A stretch of 64,000 nt of DNA, from NCBI RefSeq assembly GCF_002846415.1, contig NZ_PJMX01000001.1, positions 1,674,001 to 1,738,000 on the forward strand, read 5' to 3'. The notes beneath the pieces are model-generated. The model worked only from the letters and a program-made list of their open reading frames with translations. It ran no database searches and was not told the origin of the DNA. The translations under genes and the position numbers were made by a program. The first letter of the stretch is position 1, and the number at the start of each line of letters is the position of its first letter. This stretch comes from Streptomyces sp. TLI_146 (lineage in GTDB: Bacteria; Actinomycetota; Actinomycetes; Streptomycetales; Streptomycetaceae). Shown in pieces: positions 9,306-17,400 of this stretch.

Positions 9306-9724
9306 ACGTGGGTGGCGCCGTCGGCTCCGCGCGGCGCGGCCGCCATGGTCTTCTCACCGAGCCGGGCCACCTGGGAGTGGACGCGGTGGGCGAGCAGGTC
9401 GAGCCGGACGTCCGGGTCGCCGTAGGCCGCCACACAGGTGCCGTGGGCGGTCGGCGCGACCAGGATGTAGCCGTGGTCGGACTCGATGACGACCTGGCGG
9501 ATACGGGCGTCCTCCTGGTCCGCGAAGGCGGCCGCGGCGGTGCGGCAGGCGCCCTGCACGGTGCTCATGATGGCGGCGGTGCGCTCGGCGGACGCCTGTG
9601 ACAGCGCCTGGGTGTAGCCGGAGACGAGGCCGTCGCGGGTGAGCAGGACGGCGGCCCGGACGTGCGGGATCTCCAGGATCGCGTCGAGCACCCACGAGTT
9701 CTCGCCGGTAGTGCCGCTGGTCAT
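9302..9724 (-). CDS. cvnB: Conservon roadblock/LC7 protein (CvnB)
   Basis: 140 aa. SWVLDAILEIPHVRAAVLLTRDGL followed by the mid-domain helix (SAERTAAIMSTVQGACRTAAAA) and a second sheet (GYILVAPTAHGTCVAAYG) give the roadblock/LC7 alpha-beta fold. In conservons it is the probable GTPase-activating or scaffold partner of CvnD. Start and stop both overlap neighbouring genes by the ATGA arrangement, which places it firmly in the operon between the sensor ATPase and the DUF742 gene. Confidence 0.92.
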   Translation of the reverse strand: MTSGTTGENSWVLDAILEIPHVRAAVLLTRDGLVSGYTQALSQASAERTAAIMSTVQGACRTAAAAFADQEDARIRQVVIESDHGYILVAPTAHGTCVAAYGDPDVRLDLLAHRVHSQVARLGEKTMAAAPRGADGATHV

Positions 9725-11085
9725 CGCGGTTCGTTCCCTTCGGTGGGGGCGGCGGAGCGGGCCGCGGCGGTGCCGGACTGCAGTGCGCCGAGCGCGGCGG
9801 CCGACTCCTCGGGGGTACGGGCGGGCGCCGCGGTCGTCTCGGCGGGCAGCGCGGCCCGGGCGCGGCGGCGCCGCTGGGGCAGCGCGTCGCCGTCGGGCGC
9901 GGGCTCATGGGTGATCGCGCCGGTGTCGTACGCGGCGACGGGCTCGGGTGCGAACGGCTCGGCGGCCTGCGGGGCGGGCGGCTCGGCGGCCGTGCGCGTG
10001 GAGCGCGGCGCGGCCGCGGCCGGCGGCCGCCGGGCCGGGTCGATCCGGCTCAGCAGGTGGTTCTTGACCAGGAGCACCGCGCGGACGCCGCCGTACGGCG
10101 AGGGCGAGGACAGGTCGACCGAGAGGTCGAACTGCCGGGTCAGCTGGCCGATCGCGGCCAGGCCCATCCGGGGCGGGTCGCCGAGCTCGGAGAGCAGGAT
10201 CGGCTCGGTCCCGGCCACCATCCGCTGGGCGTAGGCGCGTTCGTCGGGGCTCATGCCGACCCCGGCGTCGTCGATGGTGACCGAGACGCCGTGGTGGGCG
10301 CGTTCGAGGTTCACCACGACCTCGGTGTCCGGGGCGGAGTGGCGCAGCGCGTTGTCGAGCAGCTCGGCCACGATGATCGCGACGGGCTCGACGGCGTGCG
10401 AGACGAGCGCGGTGCCGGTCTCCAGATGGTTGTGGACCCGGACGCGGTGGTAGCCGACGAGCCGGGACTGACCGCCTGTCACCGCGTCCACCAGGTGCGA
10501 CTCCTCGCGGGCAAGGCCGACCCAGGCGCCGCAGACCACGGCGGTGACCTGGGCGCGCCGCAGCGACTGCTCGTTCTCGTGGTCGAGGGCGAAGAGCGTC
10601 TGGGCCAGCTCGGGGTCGTCGTAGCGCTGCTGGAGGCCGCGCAGCTGGTCCTGGAGGCGGTAGAGGCCGGCCTGGATCTCCCGGGTGGCGCCGCGCATCC
10701 CCGCGCGGGCGGCGGCGTCCACACGCTTGCGCTCCTGCGCCACGGCGGCCGCGACCCCGTCCAGGACGCCGTCGAGGCCCGCGCCGAGCTCGGTGCCCGC
10801 GAGGTCCGGGTGGAGGGGGCCGGGCACCTGCACGTGCGGATGCGCGGCCCGGGTCGCCTCGGCCGGGACGCGGCGCTGGGCGAGATGGGAAACCTCGGCG
10901 GCGTACGCCCGGGAGAGGCCGCCGGTTTCGGCGCGGGCGGCGTCCACCTGGGAGCGCAGCCCGGCGATCTCCTCCTGCTGCCGGGCTCCCCGGCGCCGGG
11001 AGCTCAGCAGCCCGCCCGCCAGCACGAACGCGGACAGGGTCCCGGCCGCCAGGCCTCCGGCGGCCAGGTCCGGTATCTCAATCAT
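9721..11085 (-). CDS. cvnA: Conservon sensor histidine-kinase-like ATPase (CvnA)
   Basis: 454 aa. It has one N-terminal membrane segment (LAAGGLAAGTLSAFVLAGGLL), a helical region and a GHKL ATPase domain with N-box IIVAELLDNALRHS and G1-box DDAGVGM. The long Pro/Ala-rich C-terminal tail (last ~110 aa) is probably disordered. It is the first gene of the conservon. ATG 11085 is chosen because the membrane helix begins right after it and GAAGG stands 9-10 bases upstream. The open frame extends to 11160 without a better signal. The 180-bp upstream gap presumably holds the operon promoter. Confidence 0.9.
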   Translation of the reverse strand: MIEIPDLAAGGLAAGTLSAFVLAGGLLSSRRRGARQQEEIAGLRSQVDAARAETGGLSRAYAAEVSHLAQRRVPAEATRAAHPHVQVPGPLHPDLAGTELGAGLDGVLDGVAAAVAQERKRVDAAARAGMRGATREIQAGLYRLQDQLRGLQQRYDDPELAQTLFALDHENEQSLRRAQVTAVVCGAWVGLAREESHLVDAVTGGQSRLVGYHRVRVHNHLETGTALVSHAVEPVAIIVAELLDNALRHSAPDTEVVVNLERAHHGVSVTIDDAGVGMSPDERAYAQRMVAGTEPILLSELGDPPRMGLAAIGQLTRQFDLSVDLSSPSPYGGVRAVLLVKNHLLSRIDPARRPPAAAAPRSTRTAAEPPAPQAAEPFAPEPVAAYDTGAITHEPAPDGDALPQRRRRARAALPAETTAAPARTPEESAAALGALQSGTAAARSAAPTEGNEPR

Positions 11086-11266
11086 CTGATGGACCTTCAG
11101 GGGAGATCGGGAGAAGGGCATGTGGACGGCCGCCCCGGAAGGCGAACGTGGCCAGTACACACTGTCATTGACCGGTCCCGCACTGTTTTACACGAAGATC
11201 CTTTCGAACCTGAACGCGGGAGTCCGATTCTTTACGAAACGTCAGCGTGTCGGCAGGTGCGCGCCC

Positions 11267-12058
11267 CTACTGTTGGTTGAAGAAGTTGCGGACCCAGTAC
11301 CGGCGCCGCCGCGCCTCGCCGCCGTACTCCTCGTCGTCGTTGTCGTCCGGGTGGTGCAGCACCGTCCAGCTCACGGCCGAGACGGCCGGTTCCAACGACA
11401 GCCTGCTCACCGCCTCTTCCAGAAGGCTGTCGTCGCGGCGCTCGGTGGTGAGTTCGGCGGCCACCGTCACCTTGCCCGGGGCGTCGGCGTCCTGGCTGTG
11501 CACCGAGCGCAGCCGGAACCCCGGCCGGGTCAGGGCCTGGACCGAAAGGATGCGGACGTGCGCCTCCTCGGGCTCGGTGCACTCCACCTCGAAGAGGTAG
11601 TCGGTGCCGACCTCGACCCCGCCGTGCGGCTCGCGGTCCATACGCCGCCCCAGCGGGCGCAGCAGCAGGTTCGCGCCGACCACCCCGACCGTGCCGAGGG
11701 CCGCCACACCGTAGAGCCCGGCCCCGGAGAGCGCGCCGACCGCCGCCGAACACCACAGGGTGGCGGCGGTGTTGAGGCCGCGCACACTCAGCCCGTCGCG
11801 CATGATGACACCGGCGCCGAGGAAGCCGATGCCGGAGACGATCTGCGCGGCCACCCGGGAGCCGTCGTAGCCACTGGTGCTGGTGGCGTCGACGAACCCG
11901 TACGTGGAGAGCAGGACGAAGAGCGCGGAGCCGGCGGCCACCAGCGCGTTGGTCCGCAGCCCGGCCATCCGGGCCCGCCACTGGCGCTCCAGGCCGATGA
12001 TCCCGCCATAGCCCAGGCCCGCCCCGATGTTGGCGGCCGTGTGCCACTCGTTGAGCAT
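11267..12058 (-). CDS. MgtC/SapB-family membrane protein
   Basis: 263 aa. The N-terminal half has four or five hydrophobic helices carrying the family signature GGIIGLERQWRARMAGLRTNALVA, and QIVSGIGFLGAGVIMRDG. A C-terminal ~100-aa cytoplasmic ACT-like domain follows. MgtC proteins are inner-membrane factors linked to growth in low magnesium and to ATP synthase or membrane-potential control. ATG 12058 has GAGGAG eight bases upstream. Longer frames lack such a signal. It is divergent from the MazG-like gene and codirectional with the conservon, but separated from it by 180 bp. Confidence 0.9.
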   Translation of the reverse strand: MLNEWHTAANIGAGLGYGGIIGLERQWRARMAGLRTNALVAAGSALFVLLSTYGFVDATSTSGYDGSRVAAQIVSGIGFLGAGVIMRDGLSVRGLNTAATLWCSAAVGALSGAGLYGVAALGTVGVVGANLLLRPLGRRMDREPHGGVEVGTDYLFEVECTEPEEAHVRILSVQALTRPGFRLRSVHSQDADAPGKVTVAAELTTERRDDSLLEEAVSRLSLEPAVSAVSWTVLHHPDDNDDEEYGGEARRRRYWVRNFFNQQ

Positions 12059-12189
12059 GTTCCGTACTCCTCGCCGTCTGTGCGTCCCTCTCCTATCGGC
12101 CGCTCGCGCCCCGGTGTTGAACGGGATCGGCGGGCGGGCCACGACAGGCCCTAGGCTGGACGGACGGCACCGCACCCCACGGAGGAGTC

Positions 12190-12495
12190 TTGGAGATCCG
12201 GACCGCACAGCGGCAGGCCTGGGAGAACAAGATCGAGAAGGGGTTCAACGTCACCGACGTGCCGCTGGAGTTCGGGCTGCTCACGGCCGAGGTGGGCGAG
12301 GCGTTCACGGCGTGGCGCAAACGGCTCCCGGACTTCGGCGAGGAACTGGCCGATGTCTTCCTCTATCTGGCCGCGCTGGCCGAGATGAACGGGATCGACC
12401 TGGACGACGAGGTCGCCTGCAAGCTGGAGAAGAACCGCCGCCGCGCGTATGTGCGCGACGAGCGCGGTGTCCTGATCCGGGTCAGGGAGGGCTGA
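12190..12495 (+). CDS. MazG-like nucleotide pyrophosphohydrolase
   Basis: 101 aa with an all-alpha NTP-PPase core: ETAE-type motif LLTAEVGEAFTAWRK and the metal-binding ELADVFLYLAAL (E..D pair). Small MazG-like proteins hydrolyse non-canonical or stress-related NTPs to NMP and pyrophosphate, probably as a dimer or tetramer. The start is TTG 12190 with GGAGGAG just upstream (short spacing). No other start lies before the conserved RTAQRQAWENK segment. It is convergent with the GH5-like gene, with only four bases between the stops. Confidence 0.82.
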   Translation: MEIRTAQRQAWENKIEKGFNVTDVPLEFGLLTAEVGEAFTAWRKRLPDFGEELADVFLYLAALAEMNGIDLDDEVACKLEKNRRRAYVRDERGVLIRVREG

Positions 12496-12499
12496 GGCC

Positions 12500-14359
12500 T
12501 TACGTGTGGGCCGCCGCCCAGGCAGTGAGTTCGGCGCGGGCGGCGCTCAGCAGTTCGCCGGACGGATCGGCGGCGCCGTCGGTGACCAGCGCGAAGTGGA
12601 CGGCGCCCGGCTCGGCTGCGGTGAGCAGCAGCCGTCGGCTCCCGGTGCCGCCGGGCTCGGGCGCGACGGCGATCGGAGTGTGCGCCGCGTAGCCGGGCGG
12701 GCGCGAGACGGCGCCGAGGTCGGAGACGACGGTGGTGGTGGCGAACGACCCCGGCAGATGGAGTTCGGTGGGCGCGGCCACCCCGTTCGCGCGCCAGAGC
12801 AGCAGGCCGTAGCGGCCGGTGCCGACCAGCCGCGCCACATGCGGGAGCGCGGCCGGAACGGGGTTCCAGGCCAGCGTGGTGGAGCCGTCGCGGGAGCGGT
12901 CCTCGTAGGTGAAGGCGAGGACGCGGCCCGCCGTGGCACCGGGGTAGAGGCGGTCGAGCAGCCGGGCGTCCTGACGCAGAGCCGGTGCGCCCGAGGCGTC
13001 CAGGCGCACGGCCGAGAGGTCCTCGTCGTTCCAGGCGTCGCCGGCGGTCAGGACCTTGCCGGGGTTGCCGTTCATGAGCTCGTGGTGGCGGCCGCTGTAC
13101 AGGTCCCACTGCCACTGCGTGCCCGACAGGACCGGCCCGGAGGCCAGCGGGTCCGACCACCAGGCGGCCCCGGGAAGGCGGGAGTCCAGGCCCTGGTACA
13201 TCGCCTTGAGGACGCTCGGCGCCTTGTCGGAGACGGTTCCGGAGAGCGGATGGCCGAACTCGCTGACCACGGAGGCCGTGCTCGCGGATGCGGCCCGGTC
13301 GCGCACGGAGCCGAGGTCGCGCGCGTACTGCCCGTCGCCCGCCTTGCCCCACATGAAGACGCCCGAGATCGCCTTCTGGTCGTAGAAGTGGGTGTTGAGC
13401 ACATAGCGCGGTCCGAGGGCGCCCGCGTCGAGGAGCCCGCCCTCCTGCCGCTGGAAGTCGAGGTTGGCGTTCCAGAAGAGGTTGGGCTCGACATAGGCGG
13501 GCTTGGCCTGCCAGCCCGCCGCGTCCATCCGGGCCCGGAAGCGCTGGTAGAACGGCCAGAGCAGGTCCCGCTCCCAGGTGCGGCTGGTCTGCCCGGTGTC
13601 GTAACCGCCCGCGTACGGCTCGTTGTACGGGTCGAATCCGGCGACCGCCGCGAACTCCTCGGCGGTGAGGTGCCCGGCGAGGTGGGCCAGGGTGGTCCCG
13701 GCGGTGGCGAGGAAGGCGTCCTGGATGCCGCGCGTGTTGTGCCAGAAGTCGTGGGAGGCGCGCTTGACGGCCTCGTTCTGGGTGATGTTCTGACCCCAGA
13801 ACAGGCAGATCCCGCAGGACTCGCGCGGATAGCCGCCGGCCGCCACAACCCAGGCGGGGGCGCCGTCGCCGGTGTACCAACTGCCGCTGTTGAAGAGGTA
13901 CCGCGAGAAGAGATCCTGGTGGAAGTCGGGCAGCACCCGGATCCCGGCGTCCAGGAAGGCCCGCATCTGCTCGGTGACGGCATCGAGATAGCCGGTGTCC
14001 ACCTGGCCGCGTACGGGCTCGGCGGCCGCCCAGGAGAGCAGGAACCGTACGGTGTTGGCGCCGCCGAGGGCGCGCACGGCGGTCGCTGAGGCGCGGGCGT
14101 CGGCGACCGAGGCGAACGGCAGTCCGCCGTGCTCGGCGAGTTTGGTCTCGCCGGAGACGTTGTACCCGCGCAGCACCACCTCGCGGCCGAGCCCGTCGAC
14201 GAGGCGCCCGTCCTCGACGGTGAGCGCGGACGCGGCGGCGCCGTCGAACCACTGGGCGCCGGGGAGCCCCTCGGCGGCCGAGGGCGGGGTGCCGCCCGCC
14301 GCGAGGAGCGCGGCGAGAAGAACGAGGACCCCGTAGGCACGCGCCCACGACTTTGGCAT
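12500..14359 (-). CDS. Secreted GH5-family endoglycoceramidase-like enzyme
   Basis: About 619 aa. Signal peptide (GVLVLLAALLAAGG), then a GH5 clan-A barrel: RGYNVSGETK near the N-terminus, VLPDFHQDLFSRY, the acid/base Glu in GFDPYNEPYAGG and the nucleophile Glu in VVSEFGHPL. A C-terminal beta-sandwich of ~100 aa follows, as in endoglycosylceramidases. The family releases intact glycans from glycosphingolipids or acts on related glycolipids and steryl glucosides. Several ATGs cluster at the start (14359, 14365, 14371). I took 14359, since the longer choices run into the hairpin that ends the upstream gene. No clear Shine-Dalgarno sequence is present. Confidence 0.82.
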   Translation of the reverse strand: MPKSWARAYGVLVLLAALLAAGGTPPSAAEGLPGAQWFDGAAASALTVEDGRLVDGLGREVVLRGYNVSGETKLAEHGGLPFASVADARASATAVRALGGANTVRFLLSWAAAEPVRGQVDTGYLDAVTEQMRAFLDAGIRVLPDFHQDLFSRYLFNSGSWYTGDGAPAWVVAAGGYPRESCGICLFWGQNITQNEAVKRASHDFWHNTRGIQDAFLATAGTTLAHLAGHLTAEEFAAVAGFDPYNEPYAGGYDTGQTSRTWERDLLWPFYQRFRARMDAAGWQAKPAYVEPNLFWNANLDFQRQEGGLLDAGALGPRYVLNTHFYDQKAISGVFMWGKAGDGQYARDLGSVRDRAASASTASVVSEFGHPLSGTVSDKAPSVLKAMYQGLDSRLPGAAWWSDPLASGPVLSGTQWQWDLYSGRHHELMNGNPGKVLTAGDAWNDEDLSAVRLDASGAPALRQDARLLDRLYPGATAGRVLAFTYEDRSRDGSTTLAWNPVPAALPHVARLVGTGRYGLLLWRANGVAAPTELHLPGSFATTTVVSDLGAVSRPPGYAAHTPIAVAPEPGGTGSRRLLLTAAEPGAVHFALVTDGAADPSGELLSAARAELTAWAAAHT

Positions 14360-14372
14360 GCCCATTACCATC

Positions 14373-14411
14373 GCGGCGGGCCGGAGCGCAGTCAACACTC
14401 CGGCCCGCCGC
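14373..14411 (-). terminator. Hairpin downstream of the amylopullulanase gene
   Basis: GCGGCGGGCCGGAG (14373-14386) pairs perfectly with CTCCGGCCCGCCGC (14398-14411) across an 11-base loop. It lies seven bases after the stop of the amylopullulanase gene and immediately before the GH5 start, so it should end transcription on the minus strand. No U-tract follows, which is normal in Streptomyces. Confidence 0.65.
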
Positions 14412-14417
14412 CGCCCG

Positions 14418-17400
14418 CTAGCGGCCGGTGAACACGGCGACCGTCCGCCCCGGGACGGTGAACGTGCCCGAACCCACCTCGTACGAGGCCGACTTCACCG
14501 TGGCATCACCGCCCGCCGCCTGGACCGGATGCAGGGCGTACCCGTGGCCCGCCAGGTCGGCGACCCGCTGGGTCTGCCGGTCCGGGGTCGCGTTGAAGAC
14601 GACGACCAGACCACCGAGCCGCATCGTGATCACCCCCGGCGTCTCGTCCTTGCCGGAGAGCGGGAAGGAGAGCGCGGACTGCACTTCGGCCGACGTGGCC
14701 AGCCGGAACGCCGGATCGCTCGTACGGATCTTCAGCAGGTCCCGGTAGGCGGCCGACGCGGCCGTGATCTCCGGGCACCCGACCCTGAGCGCGGGCGCGG
14801 TCAACAGCGGTTTCGCATAGGCCCACTTGGACTGGTTGTCCGCCGCCGGAGGCAAGCCGCGCCCGAACCCGTTGCCGTCCCCGCAGTCCCAGTGGATCGC
14901 GTTGAACCAGTCCCCGCTGTCGAACGAGTTGCGGTCCAGCGACTTGGAGCGCAGCAGATCCGTACCGGCCTGGGACAGCGCGGGCCCCTGCGACAGCGTG
15001 GCCGTGGCCAGCGCGAGCACCTGCATCCTGGCCCGGTCGGCCGCCGGCGTGGAGCGCGGCAGCTTGAACGCGAGCGCGTCGAACAGCGACTCGTTGTCGT
15101 GGGCGTCGGTGTACGCGAGCGCGTCGCCCGGGGACTCGGCGTACCCGGCCGGGGCGCCGTTGTAGTCGACGTCCGCGCCCTTGACCGTACGGCCCGAGGT
15201 GTCGGTGAAGGTGTACCCGGCCAGGTTGCCGGAGAGACCGACCTTGATCAGGTCCTGGTAGTGCAGCAGCCGGGCCCGCTGCTCGGCCGGAGTGCCGTTG
15301 GCGGCCGAGGAGTTGGGGTCGGTGTACAGACCGGAGGCGAAGCCCTGGACGCCGGGGTCCTCGTCGAAGGGGCCGCCGCCGCGCACCGCGTCGCGCGCCC
15401 GGTCCGAGAAGGTGGCGATACCGGTGCCCGCCATGTTCTTCTGGGTCGCCTGGACGAACCGGGCGTCGTCGGCGACCTCGCCGAAGTTCCAGCCCTCCCC
15501 GTACAGGACGATCTTCTTCCCGTCGACGCCGTCCTTCTGGGGCGTCAGCGCGTCGAGCGCCTTGCGGACCGCGAGGATGTTCGCCTTGGGGTGGTGGCCC
15601 ATCAGGTCGAAGCGGAAGCCGTCGACCTTGTACTGCCTGGCCCAGGTGACCACCGAGTCCACGACGAGCTTGCCCATCATGGCGTTCTCCGGCGCGGTGT
15701 TGGCGCAGCAGGTGGAGGTGGCCACCGTGCCGTCGGCGAGGAGCCGCTGGTAGTAGCCGGGCACGATCTTGTCGAGGACCGACTTGTCGGCTTGGCCGCT
15801 CGCCACGGTGTGGTTGTAGACGACGTCCATCACCGTGCGCAGCCCGGCGCCGTTGAGGCCCTGGACCATCTGCCGGAACTCGACGGTCCGCCGGGTCCCC
15901 TCGGGGTCACTGGCGTAGGACCCCTCGGGCACGGTGTAGTGCAGCGGGTCGTACCCCCAGTTGTAGGCGTCCTTGGCGGCGGTCTTCGCCACGCACGCCT
16001 GCTGCTCGGGCGAGTCCGGCGCGTACACCTTGAGGTCGCAGCCGGGGACGGCCTGGTCGGACTTCTTCTCCGGGATGGTGCCGATGTCGAACGCCGGGAG
16101 GAGGTGGACGTACGAAGTCCCGGAGGCGGCCAGCTCCTTGAGGTGCTTCATGCCCTGGGAGCCGGTGTCCGTGAAGGCCAGGTACTGGCCGGGGTGGCGG
16201 GAGGTGCGGTCCGCGATCGAGAAGTCGCGGATGTGCAGCTCCTGGATCTGCGCGGCGCGCAGCGGCACAGCCGCGGGCTTGCGCAGGGCCGCCCAGCCCT
16301 TGGGCGCGAGCTTCGGATCGGCGAGGTCGACGACGAGGCTGCGGGCCGAGTCGGTGGTCAGGGCGGTGGAGTACGGGTCGGTGACCAGGTTGGTGACGAC
16401 CTTCTGGACGCTGGGCGCCCACACCGTCACGGCGTACCGGTACGGCTTGCCCGACCAGCTCCTCGGACCCGTCACCGACCAGACGCCGGTCGCGTCGTCG
16501 CGGTGCATCGCGACCGTACGGCCGTCGAGTTCGAGGGCGACGCGCCGGGCGGTCGGCGCCCAGAGCGAGAGCGTCGGGCGCCCGCCGCCGAAGACGGGGC
16601 CGAGCGCGGCCTCGGCGGCCCGGGCGCTGTACAGGTCGTCGAGGACGCCCTGGGTCTGGACGCCGGTGGCGGCCAGCAGGGCGCCGTTGGCGAGGCGCTG
16701 GGTGGCGACGATCTGGCCGGTGAGGGCCTGTCCGACGCGGGCGCGGTCGCGCGGGTCGACGGTGAACGCCGCGTACTTCTTGAGGTGCGGGAACCGGGCC
16801 TTCTGCGCGTCCGTGAGGCCGCCGGGCACGGGCGAGAGCCGCAGCCAGTGGCCCTGGCCGGTCAGGGCGCCCTCCTTGACGGCGAGGCCGCCGTCCGGCG
16901 CGTACACCAGCTGGTGGCTCGCGGCGGCGGTGCCCGTGTCCCAGGCGACGGTGTCGCGGTCGATCCACTGCGCCCGCGACTTCGACAGATCGAGGTCGGC
17001 GGCGGAGCCGGACGTCATGGGCAGAAGGTACTTCTCGACGCCGCCGAGCAGCCAGACCTCGTGCGAGTACGTCGAGAACTCCAGGGAGCGGTCGGAGCCG
17101 AACTCCTTGGTGTCGCCCTTGTGGAGGATGTAACTCAGGCTCGACGCGCCCTCCTTGAGGGGCACCTCGAAGACCGCGCCGAATGCGTCGGTGCGCACCG
17201 GCAGCAGCGGGCTCGACCAGTCGGTGGGCGTCGCGGCCCCCGTCCAGGTGTGGATGCCCCAGCCGCTGTAGTCGCCGTCGGCGCGCTGGTAGTGGATGAC
17301 GGCCTTGGTGGTGTCCTGCGGCGGGTAGCTGCCCACGGGCGGCGCGGTCAGGACCGCGTCCTTGCCCTGCTCGACCCAGATCTCGCCGGTCCCGCCGACG

